A stretch of DNA of 64,000 nt from Acidobacteriota bacterium (GCA_016700175.1 CP065003.1:692001-756000), one strand, 5' to 3'. Positions 16,367 through 25,259 are shown, counted from the first letter of the stretch. Program-made: numbers and translations. Notes: generated by a model not told the origin, from the sequence alone.

Positions 16367-16768
16367 ATGTCTAAGCAGTTTAAGTCGGCGGAAGAGGGGG
16401 TTAAGCAGGCGAGGAATCGGCTCCTTTGGCTGCACAAGATCCTGATGGACTGGGACCGTGCGCGATACGAGGCACAGCACGGACCGCAGACAGCGGGAAA
16501 GTTCCTGGAAATGCTCCTAAGCGAGCCCCGCTTCGAGTGGCTCCGTGTTCTGTCGACGTTGATCGTCAGGATCGACGAGGCATTCGATCTTGATGACGGG
16601 GTGTCGATGGAGATGCTGGAGGGTTTTCGCCAGGAGATACGGGATATCTTCGACGAGGAGTCCGGAGAGTACGGGAATTTCCAGGCGCGTTTTCGTGAAG
16701 CACGCCCTCTGCTGAACGACACGGGCAGGCTGACCGAAGAGATACTCGCCCACATCGACTGGCAGTAG
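16367..16768 (+). CDS. Conserved-looking hypothetical protein
   Basis: I do not recognise this 133-residue protein. It has no signal peptide or membrane segment. It is mostly helical and charged, with aromatic-rich ends (LLWLHKILMDWDRARYEAQHG near the N-terminus, quoted only in part here, and ILAHIDWQ at the C-terminus). It begins 43 nt after pirin and may share its transcript. A terminator follows at 16845. Confidence 0.6.
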   Translation: MSKQFKSAEEGVKQARNRLLWLHKILMDWDRARYEAQHGPQTAGKFLEMLLSEPRFEWLRVLSTLIVRIDEAFDLDDGVSMEMLEGFRQEIRDIFDEESGEYGNFQARFREARPLLNDTGRLTEEILAHIDWQ

Positions 16769-16844
16769 ATGGCTCGCGCCCGGAAGTTCGTTTCCGGGGC
16801 GGTCCAGCCCGATATATTCAAGTTCGGCTCAACTCAGATCGTAT

Positions 16845-16874
16845 AAAGAGCCGCGGAAACGACCGCGGCCCTTT
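16845..16874. terminator. Bidirectional terminator between convergent genes
   Basis: A 12-bp stem with one mismatch, AAAGAGCCGCGG/CCGCGGCCCTTT, and a 6-nt loop. It lies between the hypothetical gene ending at 16768 and the protease gene ending at 16884. Flanking A and T runs are short, so its strength is uncertain. Confidence 0.7.
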
Positions 16875-16883
16875 ACCAGCAGG

Positions 16884-17405
16884 TCATTGATAGCCGTAGA
16901 CAGGTTCCGCAGGCGCTTTCATAGAGTAGGCGAGCGTGATCCCGGAGTAGTATTTCTTGTAGTAACTGAGGCTTCGGAACTGATAAGCCTCGAATGCGGG
17001 ATCCATTACGGTCAGGATGGTCGCCAGGCCCTCGATCCCTGCAGACGCCACGATCACGTTCATGTGGTAGCCGTTGACCTTCGGTTCGTAGTAGCCGACC
17101 AGCACAGGGCTTCGTTCGAGCATCGTTCCGATCTCCGAGGCATTGAGCTTGTCGTTCTTCATCGTCGTGTACATAAGGTGCCACCTTGGATCGTTGAAGA
17201 GCTTGAACAGACCTTTTTCCGAGAGCGCCCCGTAATTCTCATCTTCGCCTTTGTAGGTCCACTGGTCGTACATCATAAGTATTTCCCAGTACTCATATTC
17301 GTAGTTCCTGGCCGCCTTCAGCCACCATTTCAGAGAGGCCGCCCAGCAGCCGTTCGGATCGTCGCCCTGTGTGACGGGCGGTATCGCGAGATGTTTGAGT
17401 GCCAT
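16884..17405 (-). CDS. Papain-like cysteine protease (C70/AvrRpt2-like)
   Basis: A 173-residue protein laid out like a small papain-fold protease. The oxyanion Gln is Gln13, the nucleophile Cys20 in the GCWAASLKWW segment, and the His is His114 in NGYHMNVIVA. The third catalytic position would be Asp135 in VMDPA. This arrangement resembles the AvrRpt2/C70 papain-like group. There is no signal peptide, so it would stay in the cytoplasm or leave by a specialised system. No immunity, inhibitor or secretion gene is next to it. The target is unknown. Confidence 0.7.
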   Translation of the reverse strand: MALKHLAIPPVTQGDDPNGCWAASLKWWLKAARNYEYEYWEILMMYDQWTYKGEDENYGALSEKGLFKLFNDPRWHLMYTTMKNDKLNASEIGTMLERSPVLVGYYEPKVNGYHMNVIVASAGIEGLATILTVMDPAFEAYQFRSLSYYKKYYSGITLAYSMKAPAEPVYGYQ

Positions 17406-17646
17406 TCCGATTAGATAAATTCCTCCTTCGATATCCTGAAAGGGTCGGTTCGAGAGTCAGAGCCAAAGGTCTGCTGATCCGGCCCCTTTACAGCTAATGC
17501 GGAAATGAACCGTCTCAGGTATCATCTTTTCTCGATTTCAGTGTTCCGGGGGCCCGCCGAGAGAACGTTACCGTATATTTGATGGCCTGCTTTTCGTGAT
17601 GAGTGCGTGTCCTTCGTCTATCGGACCTGTCCTGAACTCTTGCGAA

Positions 17647-19077
17647 TCAGTACGAGAAAGCGCCTCTGAGGAGCCTGACGCTTTCGCGGATCTCCGACTC
17701 TTCGATACCTGCATAGCCGAATATCAAAGCATCGGGAAGACTTGATTCAAGACAAAAGAACGAAAGTGGGGCGACATAGACTCCGCGACTTAAAGCCCTT
17801 TCGGCGAGTTCGGTATCGCTCTCTGTTCCTTTCAGCCAGGCGATAAGGGACATTCCGGCATTGTCCGGTTTCACGTCGAGGAAATCGGACAAATGCTCCT
17901 GAATTTCGACTGCCAAGATGTTTTGCTTTTCGGCATAGAGCTTCTTCATTCGGCGGATATGACGGACAAAATGTCCTTCATTAATGAATTCGGTCAGCGC
18001 CGCCTGTTCCAGTGTCGGGGCGTGCAGCGAGGTAAAAAGGAGGGCCTTCCGGAAGACGCTCACAAGATCAGCCGGAACTACCAGGTACCCAAGTCGCATT
18101 GAGGGGAACATCACCTTGCTAAATGTACCCGCGTAGATCACGCGGTCGTATCGGTCGAGTCCGCTCAACGCCGACAGCGGCTTTCCGTCAAACCGGAATT
18201 CGCTGTCGTAGTCGTCTTCGACGATCCACGCCCCGCGTTCTTCCGCCCATTCAAGAAGCTCGAGGCGGCGTCCAAGGGTCATCACGGTACCCGTGGGAAA
18301 GTGATGAGACGGAGTTACGAAAACGGCCGTCACCTTTTCGTTTCTTTTGTCAGCTTCGGCGATCGAAAATCCCTCCTCATCCAAAGGGATCGGAACTGTG
18401 AGCGCTTCAGCTGCGCGAAGGGCACCGACCACTCCCCGATAGCACGGATCCTCGATGTAAGCCGCTTCTCCCTTGTCCAGAAGGACTCTCGCGGCGAGAT
18501 CGAGTCCCTGTTGCGATCCGTTAACGATGAAGATCTGGTCTGGCTCGCAAACCAGGCCTCTGGATATAGCCAGATACCGTGAGATCGCCTCTCTCAGCGG
18601 CGGATGACCCTGGATCTCGCGGTAACCGAGATAATCGAGATTCGTCGGACCCGATCCGCGCAGACTTCGCGAAAGGATACGTTTCCAAATGTCGAACGGG
18701 AAGTCATTTATGGAAGTCAATCCGGTTTGAAATGCCCGAGGCAGTTCCTGATCAGACAAGAATGCGGCCTCAAGTTCGGTCAACCTGCTGCCGCGACCGG
18801 AGACCGTGCGTGGGGAAGTGTCCGTATTGCTTGATCCGGGTTTGACGCGAGGCGCCTTCAGGAATGATTCGGGCAGTCCTTCAGCAACAAAAGTCCCCGA
18901 ACCCAGTTTGGTAACCAAATAGCCTTCGGCAACGAGTTGCTCGAAGGCGATCAGGACCGTGTTTCTGGACACGCCGAGATCGTTGGAGAGCCGCCTCGTC
19001 GAAGGAAGTTTCACTCCGGCCCCGAGTCTGCCCTGAAGAATCGATTGCCTCAATCTTTCATAGATCTGGCGGAACAA
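17647..19077 (-). CDS. MocR/GabR-type regulator (GntR HTH fused to PLP aminotransferase fold)
   Basis: A GntR winged helix at the N-terminus (FRQIYERLRQSILQGRL, LPSTRRLSNDLGVSRNT) is joined to a fold-type-I aminotransferase domain. The PLP-binding lysine is Lys321 in AGTFSKVMFPS, and the domain also shows VEDDYDSEFRF. Such regulators bind DNA near divergent genes and sense PLP or amines. The coordinates use a TTG start; 21 further codons upstream stay open to a CTG at 19140 that follows an AAGAGG Shine-Dalgarno and would restore a typical N-terminus (SLILNRSHLSDKGLPLFRQ). It is divergent from a serine hydrolase gene, its likely target. Confidence 0.88.
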   Translation of the reverse strand: MFRQIYERLRQSILQGRLGAGVKLPSTRRLSNDLGVSRNTVLIAFEQLVAEGYLVTKLGSGTFVAEGLPESFLKAPRVKPGSSNTDTSPRTVSGRGSRLTELEAAFLSDQELPRAFQTGLTSINDFPFDIWKRILSRSLRGSGPTNLDYLGYREIQGHPPLREAISRYLAISRGLVCEPDQIFIVNGSQQGLDLAARVLLDKGEAAYIEDPCYRGVVGALRAAEALTVPIPLDEEGFSIAEADKRNEKVTAVFVTPSHHFPTGTVMTLGRRLELLEWAEERGAWIVEDDYDSEFRFDGKPLSALSGLDRYDRVIYAGTFSKVMFPSMRLGYLVVPADLVSVFRKALLFTSLHAPTLEQAALTEFINEGHFVRHIRRMKKLYAEKQNILAVEIQEHLSDFLDVKPDNAGMSLIAWLKGTESDTELAERALSRGVYVAPLSFFCLESSLPDALIFGYAGIEESEIRESVRLLRGAFSY

Positions 19078-19155
19078 CGGCAGCCCTTTGTCGGAGAGGT
19101 GCGACCGGTTGAGGATAAGACTGAGTTCAGAGTGTTTCAGATGTTACCTCTTGTG

Positions 19156-19213
19156 AGTGGCTCCCCGATCCCGTGGAGAGTGGCTCTTGTGTTACTCACT
19201 AACTTCGTTACTC
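19156..19213. promoter_or_regulatory. Candidate MocR operator: paired direct repeats
   Basis: In the region between the MocR regulator and the serine hydrolase, AGTGGCTC occurs at 19156-19163 and 19179-19186 (23 bp apart), and GTTACTC at 19191-19197 and 19207-19213. MocR family members commonly bind direct repeats in such divergent regions. Candidate only. Confidence 0.4.
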
Positions 19214-19317
19214 TATTTGAAGCGCTGGGAATCAATGGTTCTAAGTGCGGCCGAAGTCCTGTGGGCAAACGGCAAGGCGGCAAACAGATTTAAGAGCGGA
19301 AACATAATGGGCCCCAA

Positions 19318-20421
19318 ATGAACATCGGACAAGTCTCAAGAGTTTTGCTACTTGCATCGGTATCAATGCTGCCGGCAAGTCTCCACGCACAAGAAGTAGT
19401 CCGTTCGCCCGAGTATAAGGGAGCGATCGAGAAAGCAGAAAGTGCGGCGAACGAGATCCTTACAGATCAGAAGATCCCCGGACTTGCTTTCGCGGTCGCG
19501 ATCGACGGCAAGATCGTGTGGTCACAGGGCTTCGGTTCAGCTGATGTTGAAAAGAATGTACCTGTAACTCCGGGTACAAGATTCCGGATCGGGAGCATAT
19601 CGAAGTTGTTCACCGCCGCAGCCGCTGCAAAACTCTCGGAAGGCGGGTATCTGGATCTCGACGCGCCAATATGGCCGTACGTACCTGGGTATCCGCAGAA
19701 GCAGTTTGCGATCACATCGAGGGAGCTTCTGGGGCATCTTGCAGGAATAAGGCACTATGGGCGCGACGATTATATCAATCAGCGCCATTACGATTCGGTA
19801 AGCGAATCGCTAGGGAAATTCAGCGGATCGCCCCTGATGCATAAGCCCGGAACCAAATACTCATATTCTTCTCCGGGCTACACTCTGCTGGGCGCTGTAA
19901 TTGAAGGCGTAGCCAAGACTAATTTCACGCATTATCTCCAGACTAATGTCTTTCAGCCCATCGGAATGAAGAATACGGTTCCCGACGACAATCGAGAGAT
20001 CATCGAGAACCGTTCTGAATTTTATTCGCTCACCGACGGAGGCCGTCTTCAGAACGCGATATATATGGATACAAGTGACCGATTACCCGCAGGCGGCTTT
20101 CTTTCGACGGCTGAAGATCTTGCGGCCTTCGGTACGGCCTGCGCACTCGGCGATTTTTTCAGACCTGAGATGAAGAAGATCGTCTTTACCTCACAATCGA
20201 CCACTGAAGGCAAGATGACTGGCGTTGGATTCGGATGGAGGATCGGAAAGGACAGCGAATCCCGTCCGATCTTCCACCACGGGGGCGATGCGATAGGCGG
20301 CAGGGCTTTTCTGTTGATCTATCCGGAGGAGAAGATCGTGCTCTCGTTCGTATCAAACCTCTCATTTGTAAAATTCAATGAGAAGGACGCCGAGAAGATC
20401 GCTGTCCTCTTTACGCAGTGA
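19318..20421 (+). CDS. Serine hydrolase, beta-lactamase class C / LACTB-like
   Basis: A 367-residue exported protein. A signal peptide ends near residue 24 (SLHAQ). The SxxK motif is Ser93-Ile-Ser-Lys96. A Tyr-Ser-Ser motif (SYSSPGY) takes the place of the class C YxN, and HHGGDA near the C-terminus is the third box. The YSS variant is like LACTB and D-aminopeptidase relatives, so peptidase or esterase activity is as likely as beta-lactam hydrolysis. It is transcribed away from the MocR regulator, which probably controls it. Confidence 0.85.
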   Translation: MNIGQVSRVLLLASVSMLPASLHAQEVVRSPEYKGAIEKAESAANEILTDQKIPGLAFAVAIDGKIVWSQGFGSADVEKNVPVTPGTRFRIGSISKLFTAAAAAKLSEGGYLDLDAPIWPYVPGYPQKQFAITSRELLGHLAGIRHYGRDDYINQRHYDSVSESLGKFSGSPLMHKPGTKYSYSSPGYTLLGAVIEGVAKTNFTHYLQTNVFQPIGMKNTVPDDNREIIENRSEFYSLTDGGRLQNAIYMDTSDRLPAGGFLSTAEDLAAFGTACALGDFFRPEMKKIVFTSQSTTEGKMTGVGFGWRIGKDSESRPIFHHGGDAIGGRAFLLIYPEEKIVLSFVSNLSFVKFNEKDAEKIAVLFTQ

Positions 20422-20424
20422 CCG

Positions 20425-20604
20425 ATGACGTTCCTCTGGGTCGAAACCGGAAACGGAGCCTTCGAAAACTAGACGGTCGACCAAGCCGAAAGGGCTACAG
20501 CAAGAGGCGGCGAACCAGGCTTTGAAAAGAAGCTCCTTTCTTTCACAGTCGATCTTTTCCTGTTGGAGCCGTCCTGGATAATCGAAAAGCTGAAGAAAAA
20601 ATGA
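20425..20604 (+). pseudogene. Possible remnant small gene with an in-frame stop
   Basis: After the serine hydrolase stop, one frame reads from an ATG (20425) for 15 codons, meets TAG (20470), then continues open for 43 codons to TGA at 20602. The second part ends FLLEPSWIIEKLKKK, which looks protein-like. There is no recognised homology. It may be a decayed C-terminal fragment or chance. Confidence 0.2.
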
Positions 20605-20607
20605 AAT

Positions 20608-20629
20608 GGCCGCGTACAGCGACGCGGCC
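20608..20629 (-). terminator. Terminator after the transaldolase gene
   Basis: Stem GGCCGCGT/ACGCGGCC with a 6-nt loop, 29 nt past the transaldolase stop on the minus strand, followed in that direction by ATTTCATTTTTTC. Confidence 0.75.
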
Positions 20630-20657
20630 TTATCCAGTTCTAATTTGACCAGGTTCC

Positions 20658-21308
20658 TTAGTCCCTTCCGCTGTTCTTCCAGTCTGCAAGAAACGCGTCC
20701 AGGCCCTTGTCCGTGAGCGGATGCTTCACGATCTTCTTGAACACAGAGAAGGGAACAGTCGCGACATCGGCTCCTGCCAGGGCGCTGTCCACGATGTGCA
20801 TGGGGTGGCGGATCGAAGCCGCCAGTATCTCCGTCTCGAAGCCGTAGTTGTCGTAGATCTCCACGATCTGCCTGATCAGCTCCATTCCGTCCTGCGAGAT
20901 GTCATCGAGCCGGCCAATAAAAGGCGAGATATAACCGGCGCCCGCCTTTGCTGCGAGAAGGGCCTGGCTCGCCGAAAAACAAAGCGTCACGTTGACCTTG
21001 ATGCCGTCTTCGCTGAACGTCTTGGTCGCCTTGAGTCCGTCCCAAGTGAGCGGACATTTGATGACAACGTTGTCGGCGATCTTCGCCAGGTCCCGCCCCT
21101 GTTCCAGCATTCCGTCGTAGTCAACGGCAGTGACCTCCGCTGAAACGTCGCCGTCGACGATGTCGCAGATCTCCTTGATACGGGACTTGAAATCCACATT
21201 GCCTTCCTTCGCGATCAGCGAAGGATTCGTAGTGACTCCGTCCAGGAGCCCAAGGTCCGCGGCTTCGCGGATCTCATCGAGGTTCGCAGTATCAACAAAA
21301 AATTTCAT
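20658..21308 (-). CDS. fsa: Fructose-6-phosphate aldolase / small transaldolase (TalC type)
   Basis: A 216-residue TalC/FSA-type enzyme, the short form of transaldolase. The N-terminus is MKFFVDTANLDEIREA and DGVTTNPSLIAKEG follows at about 23-36. The Schiff-base lysine is Lys84 in NVVIKCPLTWDGLKA. It would act on fructose 6-phosphate or in the pentose phosphate pathway; the two activities cannot be separated from sequence alone. It is last in a minus-strand run that starts at hslV. Confidence 0.92.
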   Translation of the reverse strand: MKFFVDTANLDEIREAADLGLLDGVTTNPSLIAKEGNVDFKSRIKEICDIVDGDVSAEVTAVDYDGMLEQGRDLAKIADNVVIKCPLTWDGLKATKTFSEDGIKVNVTLCFSASQALLAAKAGAGYISPFIGRLDDISQDGMELIRQIVEIYDNYGFETEILAASIRHPMHIVDSALAGADVATVPFSVFKKIVKHPLTDKGLDAFLADWKNSGRD

Positions 21309-21332
21309 TATTCGCTCCCTTAAGTGATTGTC

Positions 21333-22118
21333 TTAAAACGATGTCTCGATTGTGGTTACAGGATTCGAAAGTCGGCCTATGCCTTCGATATCCACCACAC
21401 AGACATCGCCTTCGAGGATCCTTGAAACCCCGGCCGGAGTTCCTGTAAGAACAAGATCTCCGGCGTTCAGTGTCATTTGTTCTGAAATGTACCGTATAAG
21501 ATATCCAATATCAAAAATCATCTCCGAAGTGCGGCCTTCCTGTCGCAGCTCTCCGTTCACGGTCGTTGTCACCCTCACATCAGAGACGCTGGCATCGGTC
21601 TGAATGGTTCTGCCGACCGGGCAAAAGCTGTCAAATGACTTGGCCCTTGTGAACTGTACGTCCTTCCTCTGCAGATCCCTCGCCGTGACGTCGTTTGCGG
21701 GAAGATAACCGAAAACGTAGCTGAGTGGGTTTTCGTTTGGCCCGACCGACCAACACATGCGTCCGATAACGAACGCGAGTTCGCCTTCGTGCTCGACCTG
21801 TTCAGACTGTGCGGGAATGCGGATTGGCTCTCCTTCGGTGATCAAAGCGGAAGGGGCTTTCAGAAAGAGCAGGGGCTCCTCAGGAAGAGGGTTGTTCAGT
21901 TCTTCGGCGTGTTTCGCATAATTCCTTCCTACGCAGACTATCTTGGAGGGTTCGACAGGCACGAGGAACTCAGCATCTTCAACCGGGACATCGTCCGTCA
22001 TGTGCGCGGGATCGATCGGGTCGCCTATCTGCCAATGAGCGGGAAAGAGCGCGACCGAGCCGTCCCTTAGCTCGCCGTACCTCACGACAGTACCGTATCT
22101 GACCCTGCAGATCTTCAT
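21333..22118 (-). CDS. Fumarylacetoacetate hydrolase family protein
   Basis: A 261-residue FAH-fold enzyme. Signatures include IVCVGRNYAKHAEE, the metal-binding VEHEGELAFVIG and the C-terminal DLVLTGTPAGVSR. The family covers beta-diketone hydrolases, 2-hydroxyhepta-2,4-diene-dioate isomerases and oxaloacetate decarboxylases; the exact reaction is open. Its start is 2 nt after the FnIII lipoprotein stop, so the two are co-translated. Confidence 0.88.
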   Translation of the reverse strand: MKICRVRYGTVVRYGELRDGSVALFPAHWQIGDPIDPAHMTDDVPVEDAEFLVPVEPSKIVCVGRNYAKHAEELNNPLPEEPLLFLKAPSALITEGEPIRIPAQSEQVEHEGELAFVIGRMCWSVGPNENPLSYVFGYLPANDVTARDLQRKDVQFTRAKSFDSFCPVGRTIQTDASVSDVRVTTTVNGELRQEGRTSEMIFDIGYLIRYISEQMTLNAGDLVLTGTPAGVSRILEGDVCVVDIEGIGRLSNPVTTIETSF

Positions 22119-22120
22119 GT

Positions 22121-23239
22121 TCAGAATGCGGCTTCTGAAACGACCTCCGACGGTGCGCTGATGTTGCCCGTTGTGTCGAACGCCCTTACGTAATAGTAGT
22201 ACTTGACACCTCTAGAGACATTCCTGTCCTGGTAGGTGGTCACGTCCAGAAGCTCCGGCGTAAGCAGATCCCACTCTGACGGGTCTTTGGCCGGATCCGT
22301 GCTCCGAAATACCCTGTATCCGGCTATGTCCTTTTCAACGTTGGCCGCAAAAAAGATCGAGATCGTGTTTGGAGATGCGGCGATCGTCAGAGCGTCCGGC
22401 GGAGAAGGGGCGAACGTATCGACCGGCTCGATGATTTCCTTTTCCGAGTCCAGGCTTTCCACCTGTTCGGCATTCGATCCGAGTGAAACGGTCCGGACGA
22501 AATACGTGTACTGCTTACCGAAGCTGAAGAATTCGTCGCGAAACTCGGTGCTGTCGACGGGGCCCGGATCATTTATTCGTCTTGTTTGGCCTTCTGCATC
22601 CGTCCTGTAAACGTTGTAGCCGATTATGTTGGCAGGGGTCGTGCCGTCGACGTTCGATCCCGGCGCCTGCCATCGGACGATGACCGCTTCCTGGGTTAGA
22701 TCGAGCGAAACGCCGGTCGGCACCTTCGCGACCCTGGCCGTCGGTTCAAGAAGAAGGAAATTGGAAAACGCGGCCCTTTGGCCCTCGTTGTTCACGAACC
22801 TGACAGCGTAGCGCAGCCTCACAGGCTGGCCGGCGAACTGTAGCACATCCATATAGCTCTTTTGCTTCAGGGCGAAATCGGAGTCCTGTATAGGCACGGA
22901 ACCGATCAGCGTGCTTCTTGACGCGAATTCTTCTTCGGTGAGTGTAAGGGAAGCGTCAAGCGGTTCTGCAAGCCTGTAAATGTCTGCCCGCCGAATATTC
23001 AGTAGGCTCCCGTCGGGAGCGTTCTTCTCGGGCATCTGCCATGTGATGCGGATCTGATTGCCGAACTGGGTCCCGTTGATCTGAACCCCCTGAAGTACGC
23101 GTTCAACGGGCGGCTGCGGAGGTTTCCTCTTGCCGCACGCTATCGGAAAAATAGCGGCTGCCAAAAGCAGTGAAGCGTAAAGAATCCGTTTAAGCGACCT
23201 GTGCTTAATCGGGCTAAGCGATAGGTAAAGCGGGCGCAT
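22121..23239 (-). CDS. Lipoprotein with fibronectin type III repeats
   Basis: A 372-residue protein with a basic N-terminus and a hydrophobic segment that ends in the lipobox FPIACGK (Cys about residue 35), so it should be lipid-anchored. The rest holds about three FnIII-like modules. Recognisable edges are QIRITWQMPEKN, EAVIVRWQAPGSNV with YNVYRTD, and IAGYRVFRSTD with KYYYYVRAFDTTGN. It lies 3 nt after hslU. Its role is unknown; adhesion or scaffold functions are usual for such repeats. Confidence 0.85.
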   Translation of the reverse strand: MRPLYLSLSPIKHRSLKRILYASLLLAAAIFPIACGKRKPPQPPVERVLQGVQINGTQFGNQIRITWQMPEKNAPDGSLLNIRRADIYRLAEPLDASLTLTEEEFASRSTLIGSVPIQDSDFALKQKSYMDVLQFAGQPVRLRYAVRFVNNEGQRAAFSNFLLLEPTARVAKVPTGVSLDLTQEAVIVRWQAPGSNVDGTTPANIIGYNVYRTDAEGQTRRINDPGPVDSTEFRDEFFSFGKQYTYFVRTVSLGSNAEQVESLDSEKEIIEPVDTFAPSPPDALTIAASPNTISIFFAANVEKDIAGYRVFRSTDPAKDPSEWDLLTPELLDVTTYQDRNVSRGVKYYYYVRAFDTTGNISAPSEVVSEAAF

Positions 23240-23242
23240 AAT

Positions 23243-24661
23243 TCAGAGTATGTACCGCCTCAGGTCCTGGTCCTCCACAAGGCCCTCAAGCCTCTCCTTG
23301 ATGTATGCGCCGTCGATGACCTGCTGCTTCTCCTCCAGTTCGCTCCCCTGAAAACTAATGTCCTCAAGTACCTTTTCGAGGAGAGTGTGCAGCCTTCGAG
23401 CCCCTATGTCTTCTGTGTTTCGATTGATCTCCTCAGTCATTTCCGCTAGCGTCGCTATCGCATCGTCCCTGAACTCGAGTTCGATTCCTTCCGTCTTAAG
23501 CAGCGCTTGGTACTGCTTAATAAGCGAATTCTTAGGCTGTATAAGAATGCGCTTAAAATCCTCAAGCGTGAGCGATTCGAGTTCGACCCTTATCGGAAAT
23601 CTTCCCTGGAGTTCTGGAATAAGGTCAGAGGGTTTCGCAACGTGGAAGGCGCCCGCGGCGATAAAGAGTATGTGTTCGGTGCTTACCATTCCGTATCGGG
23701 TGTTGACAGTTGTGCCCTCGACGATCGGAAGCAAGTCCCTCTGGACACCCTCCCGCGAGACGTCCGGATTGCCGCCCGAGCCGCTCCCCCCTGCGATCTT
23801 GTCGATCTCGTCAAGGAAAATGATACCCGCCGATTCGGTTCTGTGGATGGCTTCACGGGTGATCTGTTCCATGTCCACGAGGTTTTCCTGCTCTTCCCTG
23901 AGCAGGTAATTGCGGGCCTCGGAGATCTTCAGGCGTCTTCGGACGGTTTTCGCAGGGAAGATATTCCCGAACATGTCCTTGATGTTGACGCCCATGTCGT
24001 CCATCCCCTGGCCACCGACAAAATCGATCATTCCGCCGGATCGGTCCTGCGTCTCGATCTCGATAACGCGGTCTTCCAGTTTTCCGTCCCGGAGCTGCTG
24101 ACGCAGTTTCTCGCGCGTTCTTCCAAGATTAGGTTTGGAGTCGATGTAATCTATGCTCGGATCGGCTTCAAAGTCAGGTTCTTCGCTGTAACCGGATGAA
24201 GGCAGGAGGGCGTCGAGGATCATCTCCTCGACATTCTCTTCGGCACGCACCCGAACGTCCTCGAAAGCTTTCTGCTTTGTCATGTCGACCGCTACGTCGG
24301 TCAGTTCCCTCACCATGCTTTCCACATCGCGCCCAACGTATCCGACCTCTGTGAATTTGGACGCCTCGATCTTGATGAGAGGAGAATCGGCAAGCCTTGC
24401 GAGACGTCTTGCGATCTCGGTCTTACCCACACCTGTCGAGCCGATCATGAGTATGTTCTTCGGGAGCACGTCACGGGCAAGTTCCGGCGCAAGCTTCTGC
24501 CTCCGGATCCTGTTCCTGAGAGCGATGGCGACGGCGCGTTTCGCGGCTGCCTGGCCGACAACATACTTGTCGAGCTCTTCGACGATCTCCCTCGGAGAAA
24601 GTTCGTCGAGTCTTCGCTCTTTAACCGCCTCTTTTGTTTCTCCGCCTAACATTATTGCCAT
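23243..24661 (-). CDS. hslU: ATP-dependent protease ATPase subunit HslU
   Basis: A 472-residue AAA+ unfoldase for HslV. It shows the N-terminal LSPREIVEELDKYVVGQ, Walker A GSTGVGKTE (about 74-82), Walker B in GIIFLDEIDKI and the sensor region. The C-terminal RRYIL tail is the part that docks into HslV. It forms a hexamer on the HslV dodecamer. The gene is 32 nt downstream of hslV and 3 nt upstream of the FnIII lipoprotein gene. Confidence 0.97.
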   Translation of the reverse strand: MAIMLGGETKEAVKERRLDELSPREIVEELDKYVVGQAAAKRAVAIALRNRIRRQKLAPELARDVLPKNILMIGSTGVGKTEIARRLARLADSPLIKIEASKFTEVGYVGRDVESMVRELTDVAVDMTKQKAFEDVRVRAEENVEEMILDALLPSSGYSEEPDFEADPSIDYIDSKPNLGRTREKLRQQLRDGKLEDRVIEIETQDRSGGMIDFVGGQGMDDMGVNIKDMFGNIFPAKTVRRRLKISEARNYLLREEQENLVDMEQITREAIHRTESAGIIFLDEIDKIAGGSGSGGNPDVSREGVQRDLLPIVEGTTVNTRYGMVSTEHILFIAAGAFHVAKPSDLIPELQGRFPIRVELESLTLEDFKRILIQPKNSLIKQYQALLKTEGIELEFRDDAIATLAEMTEEINRNTEDIGARRLHTLLEKVLEDISFQGSELEEKQQVIDGAYIKERLEGLVEDQDLRRYIL

Positions 24662-24693
24662 TTCTACTACCTTGGGAGGGTTCCCGAAAAGGC

Positions 24694-25245
24694 TTACACC
24701 TCTTCGACAACTATGTCGCTGTTCGTGTAGATACAGATTTCGCCGGCGATCCGGAGTGACTCTTCCACGATCTCTTTCGCGGACAGTTCCGTGTGGCGCA
24801 TCAGCGCGCGCGCCGCCGCAAGAGCGTACATAGAGCCGGAACCCACTGCAAGAAGGCCCTCGTCCGAAGCGATCACATCCCCTTTTCCGGATATGAGGAA
24901 CGAATCCTTGCCGTCGGAAACGATCATAAGGGCCTCGAGGTGACGCAAGTACTTGTCGGTACGCCAGTCCTTTGTGAGTTCTATCGAGGCCCTCTCGAGC
25001 TGGCCCTGGTACTGCTCCAGTTTGCCCTCGAACCGGGACAGAAGCGTGAACGCATCCGCCGTCGCCCCGGCAAATCCCGCGACGACTTTTCCCTGGTAAA
25101 TGCGGCGGACCTTGCGCGCATTTCCCTTGATCACGGTCTCACCGAGGGTCACCTGACCGTCGCCGCCCATCGCCGTCTTTCCGTCCCTCGAAACGAGCAG
25201 AACGGTGGTCGATCTCAATGCTCTTCTTTCGCCGCTTTCCTTCAT
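24694..25245 (-). CDS. hslV: ATP-dependent protease peptidase subunit HslV
   Basis: A proteasome-like peptidase of about 170 mature residues. The catalytic threonine is in RSTTVLL, followed by GGDGQVTLGETVIKGNARKVRRI, the family signature. With the ATG at 25245 the propeptide would be 12 residues. A TTG at 25218 would give MRS-TTV, closer to the short pre-sequences of the family. The predicted promoter would leave a leader of only about 8 nt before the ATG, which favours the TTG. Its partner hslU is next. Confidence 0.95.
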   Translation of the reverse strand: MKESGERRALRSTTVLLVSRDGKTAMGGDGQVTLGETVIKGNARKVRRIYQGKVVAGFAGATADAFTLLSRFEGKLEQYQGQLERASIELTKDWRTDKYLRHLEALMIVSDGKDSFLISGKGDVIASDEGLLAVGSGSMYALAAARALMRHTELSAKEIVEESLRIAGEICIYTNSDIVVEEV

Positions 25246-25259
25246 AAAAACGAAATGTA

